Shown here in pieces: positions 34,594-41,983 of a stretch of DNA of 64,000 bases (position 1 is its first letter; the number at the start of each line of letters is the position of its first letter). The stretch is from Rhizosphaericola mali. GTDB lineage: Bacteria > Bacteroidota > Bacteroidia > Chitinophagales > Chitinophagaceae. The stretch spans positions 1,488,001-1,552,000 of the forward strand of contig NZ_CP044016.1 in assembly GCF_004337365.2 (NCBI RefSeq). Reading direction: 5' to 3'. The notes beneath the pieces were generated by a model. That model made no database searches. It saw only the letters and a program-made list of their open reading frames with translations, and was not told the origin of the DNA. Position numbers and translations under genes: made by a program.

Positions 34594-34604
34594 TTTTAAT
34601 TACT

Positions 34605-35345
34605 TTAATTCTGCGCTGCTGGACGAATTACAATATCCCCAATTTCAACTTCTTTCGGTTGGCTGATTGCATAGATTACAGCGTCAGCAATCGCCTTAGG
34701 ACTGATTGCTATCTCTTCCACTTTTGCAGCATACAATTTTTTCATTTCAAGTGTTTTAGCACTCTTAACGCTAAACTCTGTATGGACAAATCCCGGTGAA
34801 ATACCAGTAATCCTAATACTGCCATCTGATTCTTGTCTAAAGGCTTCTGTAATAGTTCTAATCGCATTTTTAGTGCCTGCATAAACGGCTTGAGTTGGAA
34901 CAATTTTGATGCCAGCGGTGGAAATAATATTGATGATATGCCCATAATTCTGTCGTTTAAAAACGGGAATCGCCGCAGCCATTCCATATAAAGTTCCCTT
35001 TATGTTGATATCAATCATTTGGTCCCAAAATTCCACATCTAACTCTTCCATTTTACCAATCTGGGCAACTCCTGCATTGTTGATAACAACATCTAGTTTG
35101 CCGTAATGTTCAACTGCTTCATTCACTAAATTTTGCACTTCATTTTTCTTAGTTACATCAGTGGGAAAATAAATTGCATCTCCGCCATTACTAGTAATTT
35201 TGTCTACAATTTGAGCCAATTTATCTTCGCTTCTAGCACCTAATACTACTTTTACTTTTTGTTTGGCGAGTTCTAAAGCAATCGTTTCACCAATGCCAGC
35301 ACTTGCACCTGTAATGACAACAACTAAACCTTTTAAATTTTGCAT
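34605..35345 (-). CDS. short-chain dehydrogenase/reductase
   Basis: 246 residues, classical SDR: TGASAGIGETIALEL (cofactor loop), LGARSEDKL (Arg suggests NADP), NNAGVAQIGKMEE, IINIISTAGIKIVP with catalytic Ser, YAGTKNAIRT with Tyr/Lys, and SPGFVHTEF. It resembles the YdfG/serine-3-dehydrogenase-like group common in Bacteroidota. First gene of an SDR-AraC pair; the HxlR gene lies 115 bases further upstream on the same strand. Confidence 0.93.
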   Translation of the reverse strand: MQNLKGLVVVITGASAGIGETIALELAKQKVKVVLGARSEDKLAQIVDKITSNGGDAIYFPTDVTKKNEVQNLVNEAVEHYGKLDVVINNAGVAQIGKMEELDVEFWDQMIDINIKGTLYGMAAAIPVFKRQNYGHIINIISTAGIKIVPTQAVYAGTKNAIRTITEAFRQESDGSIRITGISPGFVHTEFSVKSAKTLEMKKLYAAKVEEIAISPKAIADAVIYAISQPKEVEIGDIVIRPAAQN

Positions 35346-35460
35346 CTTATTCTATTTTAACGCAAAGTTCAAAATGTTCATCAATCTAAAAGTAGCCAGA
35401 TTGGTAAATGTTGTAGTCAATGTTTAAGGTTAATTAAAAAATAGAAAAGAAACCGAAATG

Positions 35461-35847
35461 TTACTTGACTCCAATAATTTTTTGTCGATGCGCTATGCCC
35501 CAATCTGCAATAACTTCTGTCATTTTTTGAAGGGTAGCACCATAATCAGTGATAGAATATTCAACAGATATGGGTTGAATGTCTAATACCTTTCTTTTGA
35601 TGAGTTGATTCATTTCCAAATCTTTCAATTCTCGGCTCAAGACTTTTCCAGAAATGCCATAGATTTCACGCAAAATTTCGGAATAGCGCATGGGTTTGTA
35701 ACACAAGCAAGCAATGATGGACAATTTCCATTTTCCACTAATTACGTCCATTGTATCATGAATTGCCATTAGTTTTTTCTTACATTCTGCGATATGTAGA
35801 AAATTTGTAGCTGAACTTATTTTGCGGATTTCATTTATCTCAGGCAT
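35461..35847 (-). CDS. HxlR-family winged-helix regulator
   Basis: 128 residues with the HxlR signature: HDTMDVISGKWKLSIIACLC, YKPMRYSEILREIYGISGKV, LSRELKDLEMNQLIKRKVL and VEYSITDYGATLQKMTEVI. One Cys precedes the domain (AECKKKL), the position used by redox- or electrophile-sensing HxlR proteins such as YodB and HypR; that parallel is inference. It diverges from the nitroreductase gene at 35964 across tandem repeats, the usual arrangement for quinone or aldehyde stress control. Confidence 0.92.
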   Translation of the reverse strand: MPEINEIRKISSATNFLHIAECKKKLMAIHDTMDVISGKWKLSIIACLCYKPMRYSEILREIYGISGKVLSRELKDLEMNQLIKRKVLDIQPISVEYSITDYGATLQKMTEVIADWGIAHRQKIIGVK

Positions 35848-35878
35848 TTATTCTTTTTTCTGTATTTAAATAACTGTG

Positions 35879-35910
35879 GTTACTTTTTTGTCACTGTTAC
35901 TTTTTGTCAC
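35879..35910. promoter_or_regulatory. tandem repeat operator candidate (HxlR/nitroreductase)
   Basis: Two direct copies, GTTACTTTTTTGTCAC (35879-35894) and GTTACTTTTTGTCAC (35896-35910), separated by one base, lie in the 116-base gap between divergent HxlR and nitroreductase genes. A related TTTGTCA follows at 35921. A likely binding site for the HxlR protein. Confidence 0.5.
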
Positions 35911-35963
35911 AAAGATACAATTTGTCATTTCACCATACTACTTTTGCCTAAAACTTAAGAAAT

Positions 35964-36593
35964 ATGAATTTAAAAGAAGACCTAAACTGGCGATATGCAG
36001 TCAAGGCGTATTCCGATCAAAAAGTATCAGACGACAAGATAGATTTTATTTTAGAAGCAATCAATTTAACGGCATCCTCTTGTGGATTGCAGCCTTATCG
36101 AGTGTTTGCAATTGACAATAAAGAAATACAAGCGAAATTGGGCGAAGGCTCTTTCAATAAACAAATTGCCACTGCTTCGCATCTTTTGGTATTTGCAGGA
36201 TTCAATCAAGTGACAACACAGAGAATACAAAATATGATTGATTTAATGGCGCAAACGAGAGGGATCCCTGTAGAAGCTTTGAAAGACTTTAGCAATACTT
36301 TAGTCGCACATTTTGGAAATTTAGATGAAAATTTACACGGAACTTGGGCAGACAAGCAAGCCTATATTGCAGTGGGAACTGCCTTAATAGCCGCCGCCAA
36401 TGTACGGGTAGATGCCACACCAATGGAGGGATTTAATCCGCAACAAATAGATGAAATTTTGGGGTTGAAAGAAAAAGGTTTACACAGCACAGTTGTGGTA
36501 TCACTTGGATATCGAGACAGTGAAAATGATTATTTGGCCAATGCAAAAAAGGTAAGAATTCCATTGGAGGAAATGGCAACGAAAATTCGTTGA
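35964..36593 (+). CDS. NAD(P)H-dependent nitroreductase-family protein
   Basis: 209 residues of the FMN nitroreductase fold (NfsB-like): NWRYAVKAYSDQKVSDDKID, TASSCGLQPYRVFAID (FMN contact), QAYIAVGTALIAAANVRVDA, and TPMEGFNPQQIDEILGL with VVVSLGYRD. It reduces nitroaromatics, quinones or flavins, or acts as a dihydropteridine reductase. A TAnnTTTG-type box (TACTTTTG, 35939-35946) lies 18 bases before the start. It is divergent from HxlR and probably induced through it. Confidence 0.93.
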   Translation: MNLKEDLNWRYAVKAYSDQKVSDDKIDFILEAINLTASSCGLQPYRVFAIDNKEIQAKLGEGSFNKQIATASHLLVFAGFNQVTTQRIQNMIDLMAQTRGIPVEALKDFSNTLVAHFGNLDENLHGTWADKQAYIAVGTALIAAANVRVDATPMEGFNPQQIDEILGLKEKGLHSTVVVSLGYRDSENDYLANAKKVRIPLEEMATKIR

Positions 36594-36784
36594 TGCAAAT
36601 GATTTTAAAATTAAGTTTCTTACGGAAGGGGTGACATTACTAGGAATAAAATTACAGTGTTGGTTCTTGACGCCCGTTTTCTTAATACACATTAGCGATA
36701 CTTATATTCGTGCAAACTATTTTAGAAATAATGGAGCGTTAACATAGTGTATCATTAATTCATTTAGTAAAAGATTACCCAACT

Positions 36785-36827
36785 ACAAGAGGCAATTTTA
36801 ATTTCAAATTACCTCTTGTTTTTTTTA
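36785..36827. terminator. bidirectional terminator
   Basis: A 14-bp stem with one mismatch (ACAAGAGGCAATTT / AAATTACCTCTTGT) and eight T following on the plus strand. It lies between the convergent nitroreductase and VOC genes. Positions 36594-36784 hold nothing else recognisable. Confidence 0.7.
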
Positions 36828-37265
36828 CATATCCGCACTAAACTCAATCTTATTGCCCCAGGGGTCGGCAATGAAAGCAACCTCTTTTCCAATAGCGGCA
36901 ATTGGGAAATGTCTAACAATGGTAATGCCCAACTTTTCTAGTTCAGCGATTGTAGTTTGAATGTTATCTACATTGAAGCAAATATGATTGTAGCCCAACC
37001 GCAAATCTTCAAAACTAGGCAATTCTTCTGCATTCCCCAACACTTCAATCATAAAACTATCATTTCCAGGAAACGCGATATACGCTAGCTTCATTTCGCC
37101 AGACATCCATTCCTTAACCACTCTAAAACCAAGAATTTCCACATACCATTGTATGAAGGCTTCATAGTGCGAAGTACGAATACCAATATGTCCGGCTTTC
37201 ATTTGGCTGAAAGGACTCTTTGTATTTAATTCAGGATATACTAAATGTTCTACTTGATTACTCAT
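36825..37265 (-). CDS. VOC-superfamily (glyoxalase-like) protein
   Basis: 146 residues with a vicinal-oxygen-chelate fold: HIGIRTSHYEAFIQWYVEIL with a metal-ligand His in the first module, and YNHICFNVDNIQTTIAELEK plus FIADPWGNKIEFS with His and Glu in the second. Family members include glyoxalases, dioxygenases and resistance proteins. No operon partner is visible. A long perfect palindrome lies about 80 bases upstream of the start and could regulate it. Confidence 0.88.
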   Translation of the reverse strand: MSNQVEHLVYPELNTKSPFSQMKAGHIGIRTSHYEAFIQWYVEILGFRVVKEWMSGEMKLAYIAFPGNDSFMIEVLGNAEELPSFEDLRLGYNHICFNVDNIQTTIAELEKLGITIVRHFPIAAIGKEVAFIADPWGNKIEFSADM

Positions 37266-37343
37266 TTTTCTATTTTTTAAAATGTAAAATTATAATTGTA
37301 TAGTTTGCAATAATGGTGAACATCACGGTTTTTAGTTCAGTTA

Positions 37344-37384
37344 TTTTCGGAAAGACAAATCAAACACATTTGTCTTTCCGAAAA
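37344..37384. promoter_or_regulatory. long perfect palindrome upstream of the VOC gene
   Basis: TTTTCGGAAAGACAAAT and ATTTGTCTTTCCGAAAA form a perfect 17-bp inverted repeat around a 7-base loop (CAAACAC). It may be an operator for a dimeric regulator or a stem-loop in a transcript. No T-tract follows. A short open frame from 37313 runs through it but is not convincing as a gene. The rest of 37266-37561 shows no recognisable gene. Confidence 0.45.
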
Positions 37385-37561
37385 CATTTTATTGAGCCAC
37401 TGGAGGAAATAAAAACCATAAGTGAATTTCACCAATTATCATTTTGTCCCATACTTGCGAAGATACCGACTCCTCAAGGAACGAACATCTTGTGACTAAA
37501 ATCTTCCCAAAACACGCAGAAGTATTGACTAGTGAACAATGGAGAAAGTAGATTAAAAAAC

Positions 37562-37608
37562 AATAAGCATAACTATTGCTAGTGTTTTACACAATAGTTA
37601 TGCTTATT
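37562..37608 (-). terminator. terminator of the aldo/keto reductase transcript
   Basis: A perfect 17-bp stem (AATAAGCATAACTATTG / CAATAGTTATGCTTATT) with a 13-base loop lies 27 bases past the stop of the minus-strand aldo/keto reductase. Confidence 0.75.
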
Positions 37609-37635
37609 TCTAACTAGATCATAAAATTGATAAAT

Positions 37636-38574
37636 CTATACCATTGGTTTTTCCCAAAATCCACGAGTATTTACATTCACCATTGCAGCTAAATTTTCCA
37701 TTTTTTCAATTTCTGAAGTACTTAATTTTATAGAAACAGCGCCCACAGCATCCTCCACTTGAGAGACTTTAGTAACACCGATAATTGGGAGTGTGTTTTT
37801 CGCAATCGCCCAAGCAATAGCGACTTGTGCTACTGATACATTTCTATTACCACCAATTTCTTTCATTGCATTCGTTAATTCTTCGATTTGAGGAAGTATT
37901 TTGTTGTAGGTTTCACCTCTTAGACTGCCCTCTGGTAACGGGTTTTGGGTATTGTATTTTCCGCTAAGTGCACCTTGTTCTAAGACCATATAAGAGAAAA
38001 ATGTGATGTCATTTTCTTTACAATAATCCAATATGCCTGCCTCTTCAGAAGAACGATACAAAAGACTATAGTGATTTTGCACAGCAGAAATATGAAATCC
38101 TGCTTCTTTTAAAATAGCATCAGCCTCCTTAATTTGTTCGAGGTTGTGGTTAGAAACACCAACGCTTTTCACCTTGCCACTTTCCAATAATGGAATCAGT
38201 GCGGGAGTCCATTTGGGCGCATCCGTAGGATTATGAATCCAATAAATATCCACATAGTCTGTACAAAGACGCAGAAGACTACCTTCTAACATATCCAATA
38301 CCGGATTCTCCGTATTGGGTGCAAGTTGCGGTGTAAACTTAGTAGAAAGCGTAATCTCTTCTCGTGGATACTGACTTATAAAATCGCCCACGATACTTTC
38401 TGATGCCCCCATTCCGTAAACAAAAGCGGTATCCCAAAGTTCCAATCCGGCTTTAATTCCTGCTGCGAAAACAGGTTGTAAACTTTCGCTTGTTATGTTG
38501 TTCCCAAATATTGTATCACCTTCTCCGGGTACCCAAGACCAAGTGCCTAATGCGATTGCTGGCAATTTATTCAT
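37636..38574 (-). CDS. aldo/keto reductase
   Basis: 312 residues of the AKR barrel. Active-site Asp and Tyr are in LWDTAFVYGMGASES, Lys in TLSTKFTPQ, His in IYWIHNPTD; the NADP-binding tail contains LPIIGVTKVSQVEDAVG. Resembles the AKR11/13-like group with broad aldehyde and ketone substrates. It lies 53 bases after an SDR gene and shares its strand with the AraC gene at 39516, so an AraC-SDR-AKR unit ending at the terminator is likely. Confidence 0.93.
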   Translation of the reverse strand: MNKLPAIALGTWSWVPGEGDTIFGNNITSESLQPVFAAGIKAGLELWDTAFVYGMGASESIVGDFISQYPREEITLSTKFTPQLAPNTENPVLDMLEGSLLRLCTDYVDIYWIHNPTDAPKWTPALIPLLESGKVKSVGVSNHNLEQIKEADAILKEAGFHISAVQNHYSLLYRSSEEAGILDYCKENDITFFSYMVLEQGALSGKYNTQNPLPEGSLRGETYNKILPQIEELTNAMKEIGGNRNVSVAQVAIAWAIAKNTLPIIGVTKVSQVEDAVGAVSIKLSTSEIEKMENLAAMVNVNTRGFWEKPMV

Positions 38575-38627
38575 TTGAATTGTTTTTTAAAAATTTAATA
38601 GTAAATGATTTTTATTTAAAGAAAATA

Positions 38628-39431
38628 TTATAATAAACTCTTTTCCATCTTATTGTGAAATTCTTCTGTCCCCAATTCGATTTGATCAGAAAAATGCTTT
38701 CTCGCCGTTTCGCCAGACAAATAACGTATTTGATATTTTCCATCAGTTGCGGCTTCGTAAATACTATTTGCAACAACATCTGCGGATTGAAAGGTGGAGC
38801 GTGCCTTTTCCGACAAGAAACTACTTCTAAACTTATCAAACGTATTTTCGTATGCCGAATGTGAAGATTGAAATATCGAATTGCCAAATTCCGTTTTAGT
38901 GGGTCCAGGTAAAACTGTTTTTATCTGAATGCCCAAAGGTTTTAATTCATAGACCATACTCTCCGTCCAACCTTCAATCGCCCACTTTGTGGCATGATAT
39001 AAGGCGAAAAAAGGATAGGTTATTAGTCCTCCTTCAGACGAAACTGTAATCAAAACACCATTTTTCTGAGAGCGAAAATGAGGGAGAAATGCTTTAGTAA
39101 CGCGCATTACACCTAAAATATTCGTATTTACAATACGTTCAATCTCATTTTCCGGCGTTCCTTCAAATGGTCCCACTATTCCAAATCCAGCATTGTTAAC
39201 AACAACATCAATATTTACTGATGACGTAACTTTATCTACTATAGATTGTATCTGCGTTGTATTTTTAACATCTAGTGGAAGCACTGTAACATTTGCTAAT
39301 TGAGTTAATTCCGTTTCTTTGCTTGGATCTCGCAATGTGGCAATTACGTTCCAACCTTTGGATTGAAATAATTTCGCTGTTATTTTCCCAATACCGGTCG
39401 ATGCTCCAGTGATAAAAATTGTCTTTGCCAT
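38628..39431 (-). CDS. short-chain dehydrogenase/reductase
   Basis: 267 residues: TGASTGIGKITAKLF, NNAGFGIVGPFEG, Ser in TVSSEGGLITYP, Tyr/Lys in ALYHATKWAIEGW, then LPGPTKTEF. The C-terminal AATDGKYQIRYLSGE is typical of SDRs annotated as oxidoreductases with a DltE-like C-terminus. It resembles the decayed SDR at 18364 (similar FESKGWNVIATLRDP-type segment and ATDGK tail). Situated between an AraC gene and an aldo/keto reductase on the same strand. Confidence 0.93.
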   Translation of the reverse strand: MAKTIFITGASTGIGKITAKLFQSKGWNVIATLRDPSKETELTQLANVTVLPLDVKNTTQIQSIVDKVTSSVNIDVVVNNAGFGIVGPFEGTPENEIERIVNTNILGVMRVTKAFLPHFRSQKNGVLITVSSEGGLITYPFFALYHATKWAIEGWTESMVYELKPLGIQIKTVLPGPTKTEFGNSIFQSSHSAYENTFDKFRSSFLSEKARSTFQSADVVANSIYEAATDGKYQIRYLSGETARKHFSDQIELGTEEFHNKMEKSLL

Positions 39432-39515
39432 TTTTTAAAATTTTAATACGGCAAAATTAGAACACATTACACGGCCATAAATAACAACAATCAATCCAAT
39501 TAGTACGAAATTCAA

Positions 39516-40412
39516 TCAATTTAATCGATATTGAGTCGGAGTCATCAGCGTTTGCTTTTTAAAGAAATTATGAAAATGAGTATTCTCTTTGAACCCCAAT
39601 TCAAAAGCAATTTCAGAAACATCTTTTTGTGTCTGTTTTAATAGAATTTTAGCTTCAACTAAAATTCGTTCTTGTATGATTTCGGAAGTTGATTTATGCA
39701 ATACTTCTTTTAATGCTTTATTTAAATGATTTACGTGAACAGAAATATTTTCGGCAAAATCATTGGCGGATCGTAAAAGTATTGGCCCTTCAATTTCATC
39801 TGAGAACTGTCTTTCCAATAGTTCCAAAAATTGGGAAGCAATCTTTTGCGAAGCATTAGAATAATAGACGGATTTTAATTCTTTAGGTAATAATTTTTCA
39901 GCAGCTAAGAGCATTTCAAATACCGAAATACGCATTTTGTCATACTTATGAATATTGTCAGATCGCCATTCTGTAATCATTTCTTCAAATATCTGCTTTA
40001 TTTTATCTGCATCATTGTCTGATAATTCAACTACAGGAATGCCATTGGGTTGGAAAACAGAATATTTCTTTGGTTCTCCAAAATGGTGAAAAAAGCTTTC
40101 CGTAAATAAACAGAAAAATCCATATTGATTTGAACCAATTGGCACCCAACTATAAGGCACTTCGGAATTGGTAAATACCAATGCATTCTTTCTAATTTCG
40201 TAGGTTTTATCAGAAAAGTGTAATTTATATTGTCCAAACATTAATCCTATTTTAAGATATTGTCTAAATCGATAAGGAATAGGTTTAATGGCACAGTTGG
40301 CATCTAAAGAGAATGGCACGACATCAAAATGACCAATACCATTCTTTAATTTTTCAGGGATAGAAATTAGCTTACTCTTATAAAATTCTTCTAAAGATTC
40401 AATATTTATCAT
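39516..40412 (-). CDS. AraC-family transcriptional regulator
   Basis: 298 residues: sensor half PFSLDANCAIKPIPYRFRQY and FTNSEVPYSWVPIG; HTH half FAENISVHVNHLNKALKEVL and DVSEIAFELGFKENTHFHNF. It is a different AraC subgroup from the genes at 31856 and 33682. It lies 84 bases upstream of the SDR and AKR genes it probably controls. Positions 40413-40690 upstream hold nothing recognisable apart from a 13-codon frame. Confidence 0.92.
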   Translation of the reverse strand: MINIESLEEFYKSKLISIPEKLKNGIGHFDVVPFSLDANCAIKPIPYRFRQYLKIGLMFGQYKLHFSDKTYEIRKNALVFTNSEVPYSWVPIGSNQYGFFCLFTESFFHHFGEPKKYSVFQPNGIPVVELSDNDADKIKQIFEEMITEWRSDNIHKYDKMRISVFEMLLAAEKLLPKELKSVYYSNASQKIASQFLELLERQFSDEIEGPILLRSANDFAENISVHVNHLNKALKEVLHKSTSEIIQERILVEAKILLKQTQKDVSEIAFELGFKENTHFHNFFKKQTLMTPTQYRLN

Positions 40413-40690
40413 TCAACAAAGTTACAAAATTCAAATAAATAAATTAAAGTACGGATTTGAATAAACTTAATCTAAATATTAACTCTTTTTAAATTGAAAA
40501 AGTTGAATTATAACAAAGAGATCAGATAAATTATTTTACTATGAACAAAGCAAAACGAAATAAAATATCTGATACATTGTAATAGTGTCAGTTATCTTAG
40601 ATGATTCAATAGAAGATATACAGCGTTCCTTGGTTTAGTTTAGTATAAAATCCAATAAAACACTGAATATCTAATAATTAAAATGATATT

Positions 40691-40896
40691 TTAGAATTCT
40701 GTAAGATAAGTTAGTTTCGAAGGTTGTATTCTTTTGCCTTCTGTATCTTCAAAAAATTGTTTTGCATGTTCTAGAAAAAGAACTATAGACTTAATGCCCC
40801 TCCATTTAAATTAATCATTCCACTATAACCCTTCCCATCTTTCAATATAATGACTTTTACTTTTTTAACTTCTATAGTTAAATTATACTTACTATA
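40691..40896 (-). pseudogene. gene remnant cut by IS982 copy 2
   Basis: Two overlapping frames make one plausible protein end: LTIEVKKVKVIILKDGKGYS then MINLNGGALSL, shifting to FLEHAKQFFEDTEGKRIQPS and ending LTYLTEF-stop. The left IS982 end directly abuts the 5' side, and nothing matching is seen beyond the other end of the IS. I do not recognise the family. One frameshift and loss of the 5' part make it non-functional. Confidence 0.45.
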
Positions 40897-41885
40897 ACCC
40901 GTTGTGCATTTAGGGAAAAATCAAGAAAAAGATGGTTCATTTTTCAACAAAAGGTTGTATATTTAATTGATTATCATTATATTAAATACAATGAACCATC
41001 TCATTCAAAACTACGAAATAATTCTTAAAACCTTAGCGTCTTTTCCAATCAACTACCAGCCCTATTTGCAGATTCGCCATCCTAAACTATCGAATATGGA
41101 ATGCATCGCATTAGCATTAACGGCAGAGTTTATGAGTATAGACTCTGAAAATCCATTGTTTAGGATGTTAAAAGGCACAATTTTAGAGTTTAAAATTGAT
41201 AGATCCGTATTCAATAGAAGAAGAAAGATGTTATTTGCTTTGACAGAACAAGTCCGCCAGCACATTGCGGGTGTACTCAATGACGGTGAGTGTTTTTTTG
41301 TTGTAGACAGTATGCCCTTGGATATTTGCAAAATGTCGAGGGTTGGTCGTTCAACGATCTGCAAAGAAGAATTCGAAACTGCTCCATCCAAAGGTTTCTG
41401 AGCTTCACAGAATCGTTGGTTTTACGGATACAAGATCCATTCTATCATTTCTGCCGGCGGTGTAGTACAACATTTTGATATGACTTGTGGTGCGGTACAT
41501 GATGTTCATTTTTTGAAGGATGTACAAGCAGAAATGCAAGACTGTACTATCATTGGTGACAAAGGATACATTACTAATACTCAACAACTGGATCTGTTTA
41601 GACAGGTGAACATTCAGTTGGAAGTACCCATGAGAACCAACCAACACAACTATAATACTCAGCCGCATATCATCAGAAAAACTAGGAAAAGAATCGAAAC
41701 TTTTTTCTCTCAACAATGTGGACAGTTTATGATTCAAAGAAATTTCGCTAAATCTTTTAATGGATTCAAAACTAGAATACTGAACAAAATAACCGCCACT
41801 ACTATCATACAATTCTTAAACAAAACCGTTTTTAAGCGAAATCTAAACAATCTAAAAATTAATATTACCTAAATGCACAACGGGT
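40897..41885 (+). mobile_element. IS982-family element, copy 2
   Basis: 989 bases with well-preserved terminal inverted repeats (ACCCGTTGTGCATTTAGG at both ends). It is nearly identical to copy 1 at 14.3 kb. No target duplication is seen (left flank TTACTATA, right flank TACATTAA), so the flanks may derive from recombination or deletion. Its transposase carries an internal stop. Confidence 0.85.
40991..41872 (+). pseudogene. IS982-family transposase with in-frame stop (copy 2)
   Basis: From ATG 40991 the frame reads MNHLIQNYEIILKTLASFPI, then FFVVDSMPLDICKMSRVGR (first catalytic Asp), reaches APSKGF and meets TGA at 41399-41401 where copy 1 has TGT (Cys). Beyond the stop, the same frame continues ASQNRWFYGYKIHSI, GDKGYITN and KTRKRIETFFSQQCGQF to 41872. 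A single substitution has therefore inactivated an otherwise complete transposase of about 293 codons. Confidence 0.88.
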
Positions 41886-41983
41886 TACATTAATCTATTT
41901 TTTGATAAATCACTCTTTTAATTACATAAAAAAAATTGGTAATTAATATCCATAATTAAAGCAATTCAAAATCAACATTTTGT

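Noticed and set aside
37313-37495. 60-codon plus-strand frame crossing the long palindrome
   Set aside because: It resembles no family and its codons run through both palindrome arms. Treated as chance.
41399-41401. TGA replacing a Cys codon in the IS982 transposase, as a possible selenocysteine site
   Set aside because: The other copy has a different stop two codons further on and a deletion upstream. No selenocysteine insertion structure is evident and IS transposases do not use it. Decay by nonsense mutation is simpler.
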